This document shows positions 33,599-42,982 of a stretch of 64,000 bases of DNA, piece after piece. A model generated the notes under the pieces. The model was not told the origin of the DNA, searched no databases, and worked only from the letters and a program-made list of their open reading frames with translations. This DNA comes from an uncultured Winogradskyella sp. (GTDB taxonomy: Bacteria; Bacteroidota; Bacteroidia; Flavobacteriales; Flavobacteriaceae). The stretch spans positions 1 to 64,000 of the forward strand of contig NZ_CANLYI010000006.1 of the NCBI RefSeq assembly GCF_947495255.1, written 5' to 3'. How positions within the stretch are numbered: position 1 is the first letter of the stretch; every line of letters begins with the position of its first letter. The position numbers and the translations under genes are program-made.

Positions 33599-34999
33599 TT
33601 AATAGCCGTCATTTTGAGGCAATAGGTTAGGGTTTAATAGGAGTTCTGAATCAGGTATTGGCAGTAATAAATCCGTAGTATTCCAATTTGGCTTTATAGG
33701 CGAAAGAATGTCGTTGGCTCTTCCATTACGTTTAAGATCAAAAAAGCGATGTCCCAGTTCACTGAATAATTCAATTTGTCTTTCTTTTAGAATAGCGTTA
33801 AGAATTTCGCTCTGATTGTTGGACGTTATTGAATTGAGCATGGCTCTATCTCTAATGACGTTCAGTAAATTTTTTGCTTCGGATAGATTTCCTAATTGCG
33901 CATGTGCTTCTGCAGAAATAAGATATAATTCAGCTAATCTGAATAAGATTGAACACTCTTCAGTACTTCCAGTAGGCACATTTAATCTATATTTGAAAGG
34001 GAAATACCAAGTCTCTGAGCCTTCCGAAACCGATCCTACCCAATTTGTAAATCGGGCATCGCCAGCTTCAAAATCATTCAGTAAAAAGTTAGATAAAGAA
34101 GAGTTTGGTGGAGGTCCTGATACAAAGATAAATGTAACAGCCTCTTTTGTATTTGTTCCAAAAAATCCAGAACCCAATTGCCACAGTGTTTCAGTACTGC
34201 TTTTTACAAAAACCTGACTTAAATCAGAATTTAAATTGTAGTTCCCACTGTCAATAATTTCAAGAGATTCACTAAGGGCCATTTGCCATTCTTCTTGATA
34301 AAGATAAACTCTCGATAATAATGCAGATGCCACAAATCGATTAGGTTTTAGATTAGAAAAAGTGGTATCGTCCCCTGTTAGTAATGACTTTGCTTGTAGT
34401 AAGTCAGAAATGATTTTAGTATAGACTTCACTTTCTTCCAATCTTGAAACACTACTATTTAGCCTATAATCTGTATGTTCAATGTAGGGAATATCACCAT
34501 AAAGATTCACTAAATAAAAATGAATAAATCCCCTTAAGAAATAGGCTTCACCCAAAAATCGAGATTTTTCATCTAGTGTGAGTGTTGTGGAATTCTCAAC
34601 GCCTTCAAGAATGCTATTCGTTGCATAGATGAGATTATAACTCGTATCCCACCATTTTTTAATCGTTTGATCAGAGGGCAGAACAGTGTTATTTGTATAG
34701 GTTTCAACGGATGGCAAACTCCCACTATAAAGCGTCAATTCATCAGTGTAATGCCCCATTAAATAAGATAGGCCAGAAATAGAACCATCCGTAAATGCAT
34801 TTTCTCTTAATTGACTATATATGTGCGCAAAGGCGGCGTCAACAGTATCCGCATTTTCAAATACATCAGAACCATTCAGTTGATTGTTAGGGGCGTCAAC
34901 CTCTACAAAATCTTCACATGAGTTAAAAATGGGAATAATAAGTATTAAGGTTACCCACAGTATTTTAAATGTTTTAGTATTTATATATAATATATTCAT
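33599..34999 (-). CDS. SusD/RagB-like nutrient-binding lipoprotein
   Basis: A 466-residue outer-membrane lipoprotein. The lipobox Cys is near residue 28 (IIPIFNSCEDF). TPR-like helices follow (GEAYFLRGFIHFYLVNLYGDIP) and a C-terminal LKERQIELFSELGHRFFDLKR typical of SusD. It forms the lid on the SusC pore encoded just upstream (10-bp gap). With a protease in the operon, peptides are the likely cargo, as in RagAB. Confidence 0.92.
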   Translation of the reverse strand: MNILYINTKTFKILWVTLILIIPIFNSCEDFVEVDAPNNQLNGSDVFENADTVDAAFAHIYSQLRENAFTDGSISGLSYLMGHYTDELTLYSGSLPSVETYTNNTVLPSDQTIKKWWDTSYNLIYATNSILEGVENSTTLTLDEKSRFLGEAYFLRGFIHFYLVNLYGDIPYIEHTDYRLNSSVSRLEESEVYTKIISDLLQAKSLLTGDDTTFSNLKPNRFVASALLSRVYLYQEEWQMALSESLEIIDSGNYNLNSDLSQVFVKSSTETLWQLGSGFFGTNTKEAVTFIFVSGPPPNSSLSNFLLNDFEAGDARFTNWVGSVSEGSETWYFPFKYRLNVPTGSTEECSILFRLAELYLISAEAHAQLGNLSEAKNLLNVIRDRAMLNSITSNNQSEILNAILKERQIELFSELGHRFFDLKRNGRANDILSPIKPNWNTTDLLLPIPDSELLLNPNLLPQNDGY

Positions 35000-35009
35000 G
35001 ACTTTGGTT

Positions 35010-38000
35010 TTAAAATGTTATTTGAGTGCCCAACGTTATCATCTTTAAAGTAGGCAGGGTTTGATTATTTCTAGTCTCTGGGTCTAAACCAATGTAATTG
35101 GTCAATGTCCAAAGGTTTTGTCCTCTTAAAAACACAGTACATCCAAATCTTGAGTTTTCTTTTTTCGATAATTCAAAAGCCAGCGATAACGTTTTTAATC
35201 TCAAATAGGAAGCATCAGAAATTGCAGCATCACTTTGTGTATAAGTATTGAATGCTTGTAAACCATCTGGGTCTAGGCCAGAAGAGAACCGTTGAATAGA
35301 CGATTGATCTCCCGGATTTTGCCATCGTTGGAGAACTAGATCAGGTTGATTGGCCATACCGCCAGGAAGAACTCCGCCATTAGACCAATAATTAAAGCCA
35401 AGCTGTTTTGTGAATTGAAACAATACATCCATGGTGAATTTACCATAAGTTAGAGTATTGGTGAATCCACCAAAATATTTAGGATTTAGGTCTTTAACCA
35501 ATTGTCTGTCATCTGGGCTAGAAATGATGCCATCGTTATCGAAGTCTTCAAATTCATATAAGCCAGTTTCGGAATCAACACCATTTAACTGATATGTTTT
35601 TATAATATTTAAAGGCTCTCCTATAACCAATTGATTGGCATAGGTAGAGCCTTCTAGGTCAGGGAATCCTATTAATCTATTCTTAGGGATGGTAAGATTA
35701 AAAGATGTTGACCATTTAAAATTATGAGTCTTAATATTAATTGTATTTATAGAAAATTCCCAACCCGTGTTTTCGACAGTCGCATTAAGATTTGCATTAA
35801 TGGAACTAAACCCTGTAGTAGAAGGCAATGGAATACCAACCAGCTGATTGGAAGATCTATGACGATAATAATTCCCACTGATAAAAATAGTATCATCTAA
35901 TACCCCAAGTTCCATTGAAAATTCTAACTTTTTATTTGATTCCCAACTGTAATCAGGATTGAACAATCGGGTAGGTAATAGGCCAGTCGTATTTTGGTAT
36001 TGGTTACTTCCAAACGAATAGGTGTCTAGATATTGATAGTCCCCAATTTGGTCATTCCCTGATGTCCCGTAACTCGCTTTTAACTTCCCAAAACTTAGCC
36101 ATGGTATAGCGGATTTGATAAATTCTTCTTCTGAAAAAATCCAAGCAGTTCCTAAGGCTCCAAAGTTTGAAAAGCGTTTGTTAGGCCCAAAACGACTCGA
36201 TCCGTCTCTTCTACCCGTTAGGTTCAACAAATACTTTCCTTTATGATTAATATTGATACGTCCAAAAAAGGCTTGATAACGGTAATTTTCATCGATGTCT
36301 GCAAGGGGAAACAAATTGGAGGCAGCTGAAACGTTTTCAATAAAGTTATTGTTAGAGAACCCAAACGCAAATTGAGATATACGGCTATCTTTTTGATCCT
36401 GAAATGATAGTCCAGCCAAGACTTCTAAACGTGTATCGTTTAAATCATAATTCCAGTGCAATTGTGGCTCAATAATCCAAGAGGTACGATTCGATGTGTT
36501 ATGTACAGCATACGATGATTCTGCACCCACACCGAAGGCTGGATCGTAGATGGTGGATGGTACCGTATTTAATTCTGTTAGATGATTTTCCGTAAAGCCG
36601 AAATTTGAAACAAATTTGAGATTATTGAGAATTTCATAATGGACATTAAAATTACTTATTAAAGCTGAGGCATTGGCATTGTAAACACCTTCTAGTCTGC
36701 TCAAAGGATTACTCCAAGTGGAGTTTTCCCAATTTAAACTGCCGTCATCTGTATATAGAGTTGGTGGGTTAGGAGCTAGTTGAAAAGCTTCGAATACTAA
36801 CAGACCGTCGCTTGGAAGATTATTTTTGTTGGAGGTATAGCTCGTTGAAAATTGAATAGACAATGTCTCATCTTTAGAAGTGTGAGTCAAATTTGCTAAT
36901 CCAGATATCTTATCATTTTGATAATCGTTTGGAAAGACGCTCGTTTGTTTATGCGCATTACCACTAATTAAAAAGCGCGTTTGCGCATTACCACCAGATA
37001 TTGAGCCTTGATAATTTGTGATGTATGAGGTTTTTCCGAATAATACTTTTTGCCAATCTGTATTTTTGGTTTCATCCCAAGTGCCATTGATATCATAAGC
37101 GTTGAAAGGCACAGGGTCAATACCATCATTAAAAAAGGCCTCTCTACGCATATTTAAATAATCGGCAGTGTTAAGTAGATCCATAGTATTGGTAACACTT
37201 CCGAATCCTGAAAGGACATTCAACTGTACCTTAGTATCTCCATAGTTGCCTTTTTTCGTCGTAATTAAAACGACACCATTCGCACCACGAGAACCATAAA
37301 TAGCCGTGGCATCTGCATCTTTAAGTATTTCAATACTTTCAATATCTGTAGGATTGATGTTGTTTAATGGACTTATACCAGTTCCTGGAATGATTATAGA
37401 AGCTTGTTGCTCCCCCAGACTTGACGATGAAAAAGGGACACCATCTATTACAAATAAAGGATTATTTCCATTAGTACGAATACTATTCTGCCCTCTAATT
37501 TTTATATCAAACCCAGCACCTGCCACGCCAGAGGTTTGCACAATCTCTACTCCAGAAACTCTTCCCTGCAGCGCAGCCAATGGGTTAGAAATCGGTTGTT
37601 GTTCTATATCCTTTTGGGTTACTTTTACTATGCTACCGGTGCTTTCGCTTTCATTAACAGAGTAATACCCAGCATTAAGGGTAACAGCATCAAATGCGGT
37701 AACATCGTCTTGCAACTGTACATTAATGTCTTGTTGGCCATCAACAGGAATAGTCTGGGTCAAAAAACCTAAATAAGAAAAGACAAGGATATCATCAGCT
37801 CTAGCATTTATACTATAGGTGCCATCAATTAACGACGTAGTGCCTCTATTCCTGCCTTGTATAGCTATAAACGCACCAGAAATAGGAAGTCCTGCGGTGT
37901 CTGTAATTTGGCCCTTAACTTCAATTTGACGCTGTTTTGTTGGTGTTGACACCTTTTTACTAATGGTAATATAAGTGTCGTTAGTCGTTGTGATAGTGTA

Positions 38001-38318
38001 ATCCGATTCTGGAAGATATTGCTGTAATAATTCTATAACCTTAATTACACCCTTCGTTAGAGGAATAACTGGTACATCTTTAAATATATCAGACTGGTAA
38101 ATAAATGTACATTCTGTTTGTTTTCCTATTAGTTCCAACACCTCATAAATAGTCATAGTCTTATCTGAGTTGATGGTCACTTTCTCATTTTGCGAAAAAG
38201 TAGCGCTTGGTACAAGACTAAAAGCAGTAGTGCAGAATAGTAGTAAAAAAGTTTTCATGATGAACATCGAAATTCCTTTCCATCGAAAGAAATGCATGCT
38301 TGTAAATTTAATTTGCAT
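35010..38318 (-). CDS. SusC/RagA-like TonB-dependent transporter with STN domain
   Basis: An 1102-residue outer-membrane importer. After a signal peptide (to about residue 42) come an STN domain (about 45-120), which signals to FecR, a carboxypeptidase-regulatory-like domain (about 130-215), the plug (YSVNESESTGSIVKVTQKD, then GSRGANGVVLITTKKG) and a 22-strand barrel ending in aromatic residues (GTQITF). The STN domain fits the adjacent FecR/FecI genes: substrate import would induce transcription of the locus. Confidence 0.94.
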   Translation of the reverse strand: MQIKFTSMHFFRWKGISMFIMKTFLLLFCTTAFSLVPSATFSQNEKVTINSDKTMTIYEVLELIGKQTECTFIYQSDIFKDVPVIPLTKGVIKVIELLQQYLPESDYTITTTNDTYITISKKVSTPTKQRQIEVKGQITDTAGLPISGAFIAIQGRNRGTTSLIDGTYSINARADDILVFSYLGFLTQTIPVDGQQDINVQLQDDVTAFDAVTLNAGYYSVNESESTGSIVKVTQKDIEQQPISNPLAALQGRVSGVEIVQTSGVAGAGFDIKIRGQNSIRTNGNNPLFVIDGVPFSSSSLGEQQASIIIPGTGISPLNNINPTDIESIEILKDADATAIYGSRGANGVVLITTKKGNYGDTKVQLNVLSGFGSVTNTMDLLNTADYLNMRREAFFNDGIDPVPFNAYDINGTWDETKNTDWQKVLFGKTSYITNYQGSISGGNAQTRFLISGNAHKQTSVFPNDYQNDKISGLANLTHTSKDETLSIQFSTSYTSNKNNLPSDGLLVFEAFQLAPNPPTLYTDDGSLNWENSTWSNPLSRLEGVYNANASALISNFNVHYEILNNLKFVSNFGFTENHLTELNTVPSTIYDPAFGVGAESSYAVHNTSNRTSWIIEPQLHWNYDLNDTRLEVLAGLSFQDQKDSRISQFAFGFSNNNFIENVSAASNLFPLADIDENYRYQAFFGRININHKGKYLLNLTGRRDGSSRFGPNKRFSNFGALGTAWIFSEEEFIKSAIPWLSFGKLKASYGTSGNDQIGDYQYLDTYSFGSNQYQNTTGLLPTRLFNPDYSWESNKKLEFSMELGVLDDTIFISGNYYRHRSSNQLVGIPLPSTTGFSSINANLNATVENTGWEFSINTINIKTHNFKWSTSFNLTIPKNRLIGFPDLEGSTYANQLVIGEPLNIIKTYQLNGVDSETGLYEFEDFDNDGIISSPDDRQLVKDLNPKYFGGFTNTLTYGKFTMDVLFQFTKQLGFNYWSNGGVLPGGMANQPDLVLQRWQNPGDQSSIQRFSSGLDPDGLQAFNTYTQSDAAISDASYLRLKTLSLAFELSKKENSRFGCTVFLRGQNLWTLTNYIGLDPETRNNQTLPTLKMITLGTQITF

Positions 38319-38407
38319 AAATTTGTGCGTTAATTGGTTTAAAACCGGTTAATGTATAAAGGGGATTTAGCGCGTTACTGTCCAGGTAGTAGCTTTATTC
38401 CCTTTTC

Positions 38408-39577
38408 TTATTTAATTGTAATCGTCTTGTTTTTTAGGTCATAGTCATTTATAAATTTTGTGTTTTTAATTCCGTTTAAAATATCTTCAATATTCTGTTT
38501 CTTATGGAGTAGCCCACTGAATTTTACATGTTCTAAAGCTTGTGTTTCAAAGGTGATAGTAACATCATACCATCGGGATAGAACGCGCATAATATCTTTT
38601 AAAGAGGTATCTTTAAAATTAAAGTAGCCCTTAACCCAAGCCACATCATAATCCACGTTCACTATAGACTTAGTCAACTGGTTTGTTCTCAGGTCTATCT
38701 GAGTTTGTTCATTGGGGATTAATACCTCTAAGGTATCGCCTACAAGAATATTTATATGGCCCTCAACCAACGTGGTATACATATAGGGCTCATCATTGTA
38801 GGCCTTTATATTAAATATTGTGCCGAGAACGTCCACCTCTTGTTGTTTTGTTAGCACTTTAAAATGATTACCTTGATGCTCGGCACTAGGTGATACTTCA
38901 AAGTAAGCCTCGCCATAGACTAACTCAACAGTGCGAGGCTCTCCTTCAACAAAATTTACAGGATATTTTAGTTTACTGTCTGCATTTAACCAGACTAAAG
39001 TGCCATCAGATAATGCAATTTGATACTGCCCACCTCTAGGAACTGTGAGATAATTAAAAGAGCGTTTAGACGAGGTATTGGCTTTGGTATACGTTAAGCG
39101 CTCGCCGTCACTTTTAACCATAGCATTTTTATATTGTTTTTTCTCATCAAGAACTATAGCGCTACCATCATCTAGCGTTAAAATGGCTTTATCCGTTCCT
39201 GCTAAAATTTCGGTAGTTGAGGTATCTAAATCCTCATTTTCGATGCTATTGTTAATTGTCAGATAACCAATAGAAATAAATATCAGAATAGCAGCGGCTA
39301 TTTTGTAAAAAGAAGAAATAGAAGAATGCTTTTTAGGTTTTACTTTACCATAACCAGAGATACCTTCCGCTACGTTTTTCCAATCCGCCTCTTTATCAAT
39401 TTGGTTAAGTAGTTCTAAATTTTCTTTAATGGCTTCGTTAGACAGATGTTGTATAATATGCGTCTTGGCATCATCTGAAAACAAATCAGACGCTTCCAAA
39501 TCTCGGAAGCCTTTATTTTCAAGCAAAGCTTTAGATAGCTTCTTGCTGAGTTTAAATATGTCTCTAAAAATTGTCAT
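38408..39577 (-). CDS. FecR-family anti-sigma factor
   Basis: A 389-residue inner-membrane regulator. The cytoplasmic N-terminus binds the sigma factor, one membrane helix lies at about 88-105 (FYKIAAAILIFISIGYLTI), and the periplasmic FecR domain follows (YLTVPRGGQYQIALSDGTLV, YGEAYFEVSPS). The C-terminal DUF4974 part ends in DYDLKNKTITIK. It would relay the STN signal from SusC. ATG 39577 is preferred over the earlier TTG. It is 60 bp downstream of the sigma gene. Confidence 0.9.
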   Translation of the reverse strand: MTIFRDIFKLSKKLSKALLENKGFRDLEASDLFSDDAKTHIIQHLSNEAIKENLELLNQIDKEADWKNVAEGISGYGKVKPKKHSSISSFYKIAAAILIFISIGYLTINNSIENEDLDTSTTEILAGTDKAILTLDDGSAIVLDEKKQYKNAMVKSDGERLTYTKANTSSKRSFNYLTVPRGGQYQIALSDGTLVWLNADSKLKYPVNFVEGEPRTVELVYGEAYFEVSPSAEHQGNHFKVLTKQQEVDVLGTIFNIKAYNDEPYMYTTLVEGHINILVGDTLEVLIPNEQTQIDLRTNQLTKSIVNVDYDVAWVKGYFNFKDTSLKDIMRVLSRWYDVTITFETQALEHVKFSGLLHKKQNIEDILNGIKNTKFINDYDLKNKTITIK

Positions 39578-39637
39578 TATAAACCTTGGGTTATAACACC
39601 AAAACGACAAAAGTTAAAAAGAGGGTGTAAAAAAGAA

Positions 39638-40171
39638 TTAAAAAATATTTAGGAGGCTGCCAAGAGCATGCCTTAGCTTCTTATAAGCAATACGCTTTTG
39701 AGATTTAACGGTGTTTTTGCTTATAGAGAGTTCTTCAGCGATTTCTTTATTAGTATAGGCATTTAGAGTTAGTCTAATAACAGCTTCACTTTTTTTGGGC
39801 AGTTGCTTTATGGCAGTCTCTAGCTGGGCATAGGTATCAATAAGTGTTAATTGGGTATAAAAAAACGTGTTGGTTACCATATGGTCAAAGTCAATATCAG
39901 GAGGCTGAACCATACTTCTATGATATTTACTTTTCAGATAGTCTAAACAGCGGTTTTTAACGGATTTATACAACAAAGATTTTATCGCATAAAAATTTGG
40001 ATATGGGGTGTCTCGTTCCCAGATCTTAATAAATACCTCTTGTACAATATCCTTAGCCATATCCATATCATTGAGATATTTGTTGGCAAATAAGCACAGC
40101 GAAGGGTAGAGGGTCTCAAAAAGTGACTTAAACCCGTCCAAATTTTTGGGGTGTACTTTGCCTTCAGACAT
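39638..40171 (-). CDS. FecI-like ECF sigma factor
   Basis: A 177-residue sigma-70 family protein. Region 2 is visible in FETLYPSLCLFANKYLNDMD and DIVQEVFIKIWER, and region 4 in EAVIRLTLNAYTNKEIAEELSISKNTVKSQKRIAYKKLR. It would direct RNA polymerase to the susCD operon downstream. It is the first gene of the unit running 40171 to 31310. Confidence 0.92.
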   Translation of the reverse strand: MSEGKVHPKNLDGFKSLFETLYPSLCLFANKYLNDMDMAKDIVQEVFIKIWERDTPYPNFYAIKSLLYKSVKNRCLDYLKSKYHRSMVQPPDIDFDHMVTNTFFYTQLTLIDTYAQLETAIKQLPKKSEAVIRLTLNAYTNKEIAEELSISKNTVKSQKRIAYKKLRHALGSLLNIF

Positions 40172-40321
40172 AATGCATTGGTATTTAAAGGGAATTTTTA
40201 AAATTTCCTTTTAATGTAGAGTACCATGCGTTTTATTAATTTTCAAACTATGCAGAAAAAATAGGGCGTGGAACTCAACTTATCCAATAGAGGTACTGGT
40301 ATACCGTGCAGAGATAAGAGA

Positions 40322-40342
40322 GCTCACGCCCGGGACGTGAGC
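40322..40342. repeat. Hairpin with overlapping alternative pairing
   Basis: GCTCACG (40322-40328) pairs with CGTGAGC (40336-40342) around CCCGGGA. The left arm can instead pair with GGGCGTG at 40264-40270 through CACGCCC (40325-40331). Two exclusive stems in a leader upstream of the HTH gene are reminiscent of an attenuator, or may be part of a recombination site. An open frame runs through it but looks non-coding. Confidence 0.35.
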
Positions 40343-40528
40343 CTATCTACTTATCATCTCATCTGCAAAAATTACCAGTTTTCTATTGAGAGACTCAAAG
40401 CGATGGCTTCAAATATTTTTAAATACGAAGAATCGCAAATTTATGTAATTGATTACAAATATAACAAATTTATTTTTTGTCATCCAAATGGATTACAACA
40501 TTTATTAATTAAATGTCAAAATTGCAGT

Positions 40529-40783
40529 ATGTCCAAATTGAAGTCAGAAGATATAGAATTTAATAAAAGAGTAGCATTAAGAGTGAAAGAATTAAGATTG
40601 AACGTGAATAAAAGTCAATCTAAATTTGCTGAAGCTCATTTTGTAGATAGACAAATAATTAGCCGTTGGGAAAACACTAAAGATAGCAGAGGTATTTCCA
40701 TACATACTATAAACCGATTCTGTAAAATGATTAATATATCATTAAAAGATTTTTTTGATAGTGAATTATTTTCTGATTGTTAA
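40529..40783 (+). CDS. XRE-family transcriptional regulator
   Basis: An 84-residue HTH protein starting MSKLKSEDIEFNKRVALRVK. The HTH spans about residues 14-70 (SQSKFAEAHFVDRQIISRWE), followed by HTINRFCKMINISLKDFF. The frame is open from a GTG at 40268, but that extension covers a hairpin region and lacks protein character, so the ATG at 40529 is chosen. It is divergent from the sigma-factor gene. Target unknown. Confidence 0.7.
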   Translation: MSKLKSEDIEFNKRVALRVKELRLNVNKSQSKFAEAHFVDRQIISRWENTKDSRGISIHTINRFCKMINISLKDFFDSELFSDC

Positions 40784-40864
40784 AATAATATTTAATTATA
40801 GTATTAATGATATCAATTATAACGTCTTAATTTGAGGATTCGTTATCGTATAAGTTAAGAAGAC

Positions 40865-40996
40865 TTAATTTCTCTTTTTCCATTGTTTCGTAAAGTCGTC
40901 TTCTTCGGCACCTAATGGAAACAAAACATAGTACCACAAGCAATTTAGATAATAGCGAAGGATTCTAATCCATCTCGGGAGTTTTGATTTTGCCAT
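40865..40996 (-). CDS. 43-residue basic/aromatic small protein
   Basis: A short ATG frame starting MAKSKLPRWIRILRYYLNCL, then a hydrophobic-aromatic LWYYVLFPLGAEED and a charged tail (DDFTKQWKKRN). Charge pattern and start context look real, but no family is recognised. A short amphipathic or membrane-associated protein is possible. The rest of 40784-41756 has no gene: it holds a hairpin (41084-41124) and a short direct repeat (41562-41582). Confidence 0.45.
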   Translation of the reverse strand: MAKSKLPRWIRILRYYLNCLWYYVLFPLGAEEDDFTKQWKKRN

Positions 40997-41083
40997 AGTT
41001 AAAGTTAGGAAAAACATTTATTTCTAAGTTTGAGTTTTTCAAAGTAGCTTATGCTTTTCAAGAGCTATAGTTGTTTCATGACA

Positions 41084-41124
41084 TTCTCCGTCATACTGAA
41101 TTCGATTCGGCATGACGGAGAATC
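41084..41124. repeat. REP-like long hairpin
   Basis: ATTCTCCGTCAT (41084-41095) and ATGACGGAGAAT (41113-41124) pair perfectly, and the intervening bases form a further CTGAAT/ATTCGG stem with one G-T pair. Such extended palindromes containing CGTCAT/ATGACG occur as dispersed repeats in Bacteroidetes genomes. Only one copy is in this window. Confidence 0.5.
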
Positions 41125-41561
41125 TTTACACAATTAAACATTAAATTTCATCATTTATTTTAAAAGAAAACTTTTTAGTAAGTTGGTTGTTTATTGTGAT
41201 TTTTGCCAACTGAATTGAGACAAGTGATAAATTGAAAGAAATATACAGACGGAATATTAAATGCTTAATAAAAGGCTTTGTCATGAAATGCCGTGTTAAA
41301 AACCAATTAAGCCCTTATAAATTATTCATCAAATTACTTTGATAAGTATTGCCATATGTTAATCCAGTTTTAGCATTTGGTAGACCTGTTTTAAATGTTT
41401 ATTTACTACTATTAACAAGATAGTAAACATCTAGCAAGCTTTGTGGTATTGACAACCGTAAAATAGCATATAAACAAAGATTTTCTTGGTTTTTGATTTG
41501 TACCTATCAATTATTAATAATTACTATCAAATTTTATTAAAATAGTGTTAAAAATCAATTT

Positions 41562-41582
41562 GTGTGCGTAAAGTGTGCGTAA
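41562..41582. repeat. Direct repeat GTGTGCGTAA x2
   Basis: Two exact 10-bp copies (41562-41571 and 41573-41582) separated by one base, in the gene-poor DNA between the accessory block and the tRNA cluster. This is a possible integrase arm site or remnant of an element end; no matching copy was noticed at the left of the window. Confidence 0.3.
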
Positions 41583-41721
41583 TCGAGAAATCCTACTAAA
41601 ATTATTTTACTCATTAATTAATATATAGTTATAATTTTCGTGAAATTTAGGCTTGTTTTTATTAATAATAAAAAAGTGTAACTTTCTGACTTACAAGCTC
41701 ATGAGGGTGTTTATTAAACAC

Positions 41722-41755
41722 AAAAAAGCCTTAACAATAAATGTTAAGGCTTTTT
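41722..41755. terminator. Bidirectional terminator after the tRNA cluster
   Basis: GCCTTAAC (41728-41735) pairs with GTTAAGGC (41743-41750), flanked by A6 and T5. For the leftward tRNA transcript it begins 2 bases after the tRNA-Arg 3' end. Confidence 0.85.
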
Positions 41756-41756
41756 G

Positions 41757-41830
<74 letters not shown>

Positions 41831-41863
41831 ATTTAGAGTGAAACTCCAAATATTTCAAAAAAG

Positions 41864-41938
41864 TCGGGGTGGCAGGATTCGAACCTGCGGCCTCCACGTC
41901 CCAAACGTGGCGCGATAACCGGGCTACGCTACACCCCG
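41864..41938 (-). tRNA. tRNA-Pro (TGG anticodon)
   Basis: A 75-nt cloverleaf: acceptor CGGGGTG/CACCCCG, anticodon stem-loop CCACGTTTGGGACGTGG with anticodon TGG, and T-arm GCAGGTTCGAATCCTGC. It is 33 bp upstream of tRNA-Arg in the same transcript. CCA is not encoded. Confidence 0.95.
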
Positions 41939-41991
41939 AATTGATTATCTTAAAAATTATACTTACAGTCGTATTACTGCAGTAAATTTTG

Positions 41992-42080
41992 CGGAGAGAC
42001 AGGGATTCGAACCCTGGGTAAGTGTTTCCACCTACGACGATTTAGCAAACCGCTCCTTTCGGCCACTCAGGCACCTCTCC
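41992..42080 (-). tRNA. tRNA-Ser (GCT anticodon)
   Basis: An 89-nt class II tRNA with a long variable arm: acceptor GGAGAGG/TCTCTCC (one G-T pair), anticodon loop TTGCTAA (GCT), variable arm around CGTAGGTGGAAACACTTACC, and T-arm CAGGGTTCGAATCCCTG. First gene of the tRNA cluster. The 470 bp to its right (42081-42550) hold no gene apart from promoter sequence. Confidence 0.95.
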
Positions 42081-42486
42081 AGTATTTAAATGAACGTAAT
42101 TCGTTAAAATTGCGGATGCAAATGTAGTACTTCAAATTAAAGAAAACAACATTTTTATTGAGTTTTTAATAATTTTTATTGGTATGATTGATAGCTTGTT
42201 TATAAAGGGATAATTATCAGACTTATAAGTGTTAAAAAAAAATATTTTTTTATTTTTTATGTTCTTTTCAAATTAATGAAAACTGAATTGCAATTGCTCT
42301 TATTTGACCTAATCTAAAATTTAAGCATAAAAAAAATGAGATAACTATTTGATAACGAAGCTCTCTTTTAAAATATTAAGAGCATATTTTACCGTTAAAA
42401 TGAATTTCAAAGTTCATTTTGTGTCAAAAATCGTGCATTTCGTCGAAAATATGGAACTTTTTATCGGTGTTTTGTTTTTGGTTTTA

Positions 42487-42494
42487 TATGTTTG
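42487..42494 (+). promoter_or_regulatory. Bacteroidetes -7 box upstream of lipoprotein gene
   Basis: TATGTTTG fits the TAnnTTTG consensus of the Bacteroidetes primary sigma factor, 57 bp before the ATG at 42551. No convincing -33 TTTG at the standard distance was found. Confidence 0.4.
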
Positions 42495-42550
42495 CCGTCC
42501 CAAATTAAAATGATCTAAGTTTTAAAACTTATTTCAAAAATTAAATAAAA

Positions 42551-42982
42551 ATGAAAAACCTACTAAAGTTAACGGCTAGTCTTGGCCTAATTTTATTGTT
42601 CACTGATTGTACAGCTTCAATCGAAGATTACACAATTGAAAGTGAAAGTACTACAGAAATTGAAAGTACTACAGATGCTACCTTAGATCCTTGTAGTAAT
42701 GAAGATCCAAAAACGAGAGTTATTAATAATGGAACTGTTTCATTTAATTTAGAAGTTTTAGAAGCAGATGGTACAACTGTTGTATCTATTATTAATATTC
42801 CTCCAAACTCAACAACATCTTGGGCGAGCTTTAATGAAGGTCCTGTTATGTTTTCTTTGAAGGGAACAGATTTTAACGTGGCTGACGATAAAGTTTTAAT
42901 ACAAATGGATAATTGTACAGCTTATGAAATCGAAGTAGATGCTAATAATGAAATAGTATCTTATCTTCCTATAGTACTTTAG
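42551..42982 (+). CDS. Hypothetical lipoprotein
   Basis: A 143-residue protein with a lipoprotein signal ending LILLFTDC (Cys near residue 21), a Ser/Thr/Glu-rich linker with a short repeat (ESTTEI/ESTTDA, encoded by an 18-bp tandem unit at 42644-42675), then a compact beta-rich domain with two Cys (DPCSNED, MDNCTAYE). No family recognised. The 3' end overlaps the convergent methyltransferase gene by 14 bp. Confidence 0.7.
   Translation: MKNLLKLTASLGLILLFTDCTASIEDYTIESESTTEIESTTDATLDPCSNEDPKTRVINNGTVSFNLEVLEADGTTVVSIINIPPNSTTSWASFNEGPVMFSLKGTDFNVADDKVLIQMDNCTAYEIEVDANNEIVSYLPIVL

Noticed and set aside
37306-37772. Plus-strand ORFs opposite the susC gene
   Set aside because: They lie wholly inside the plug and CarboxypepD-like coding region on the other strand, whose protein motifs are clear; they are shadow frames.
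40268-40528. N-terminal extension of the XRE gene from a GTG start
   Set aside because: It runs through strong hairpins, has no protein-like pattern, and the 84-residue product from ATG 40529 has the expected size for the family.
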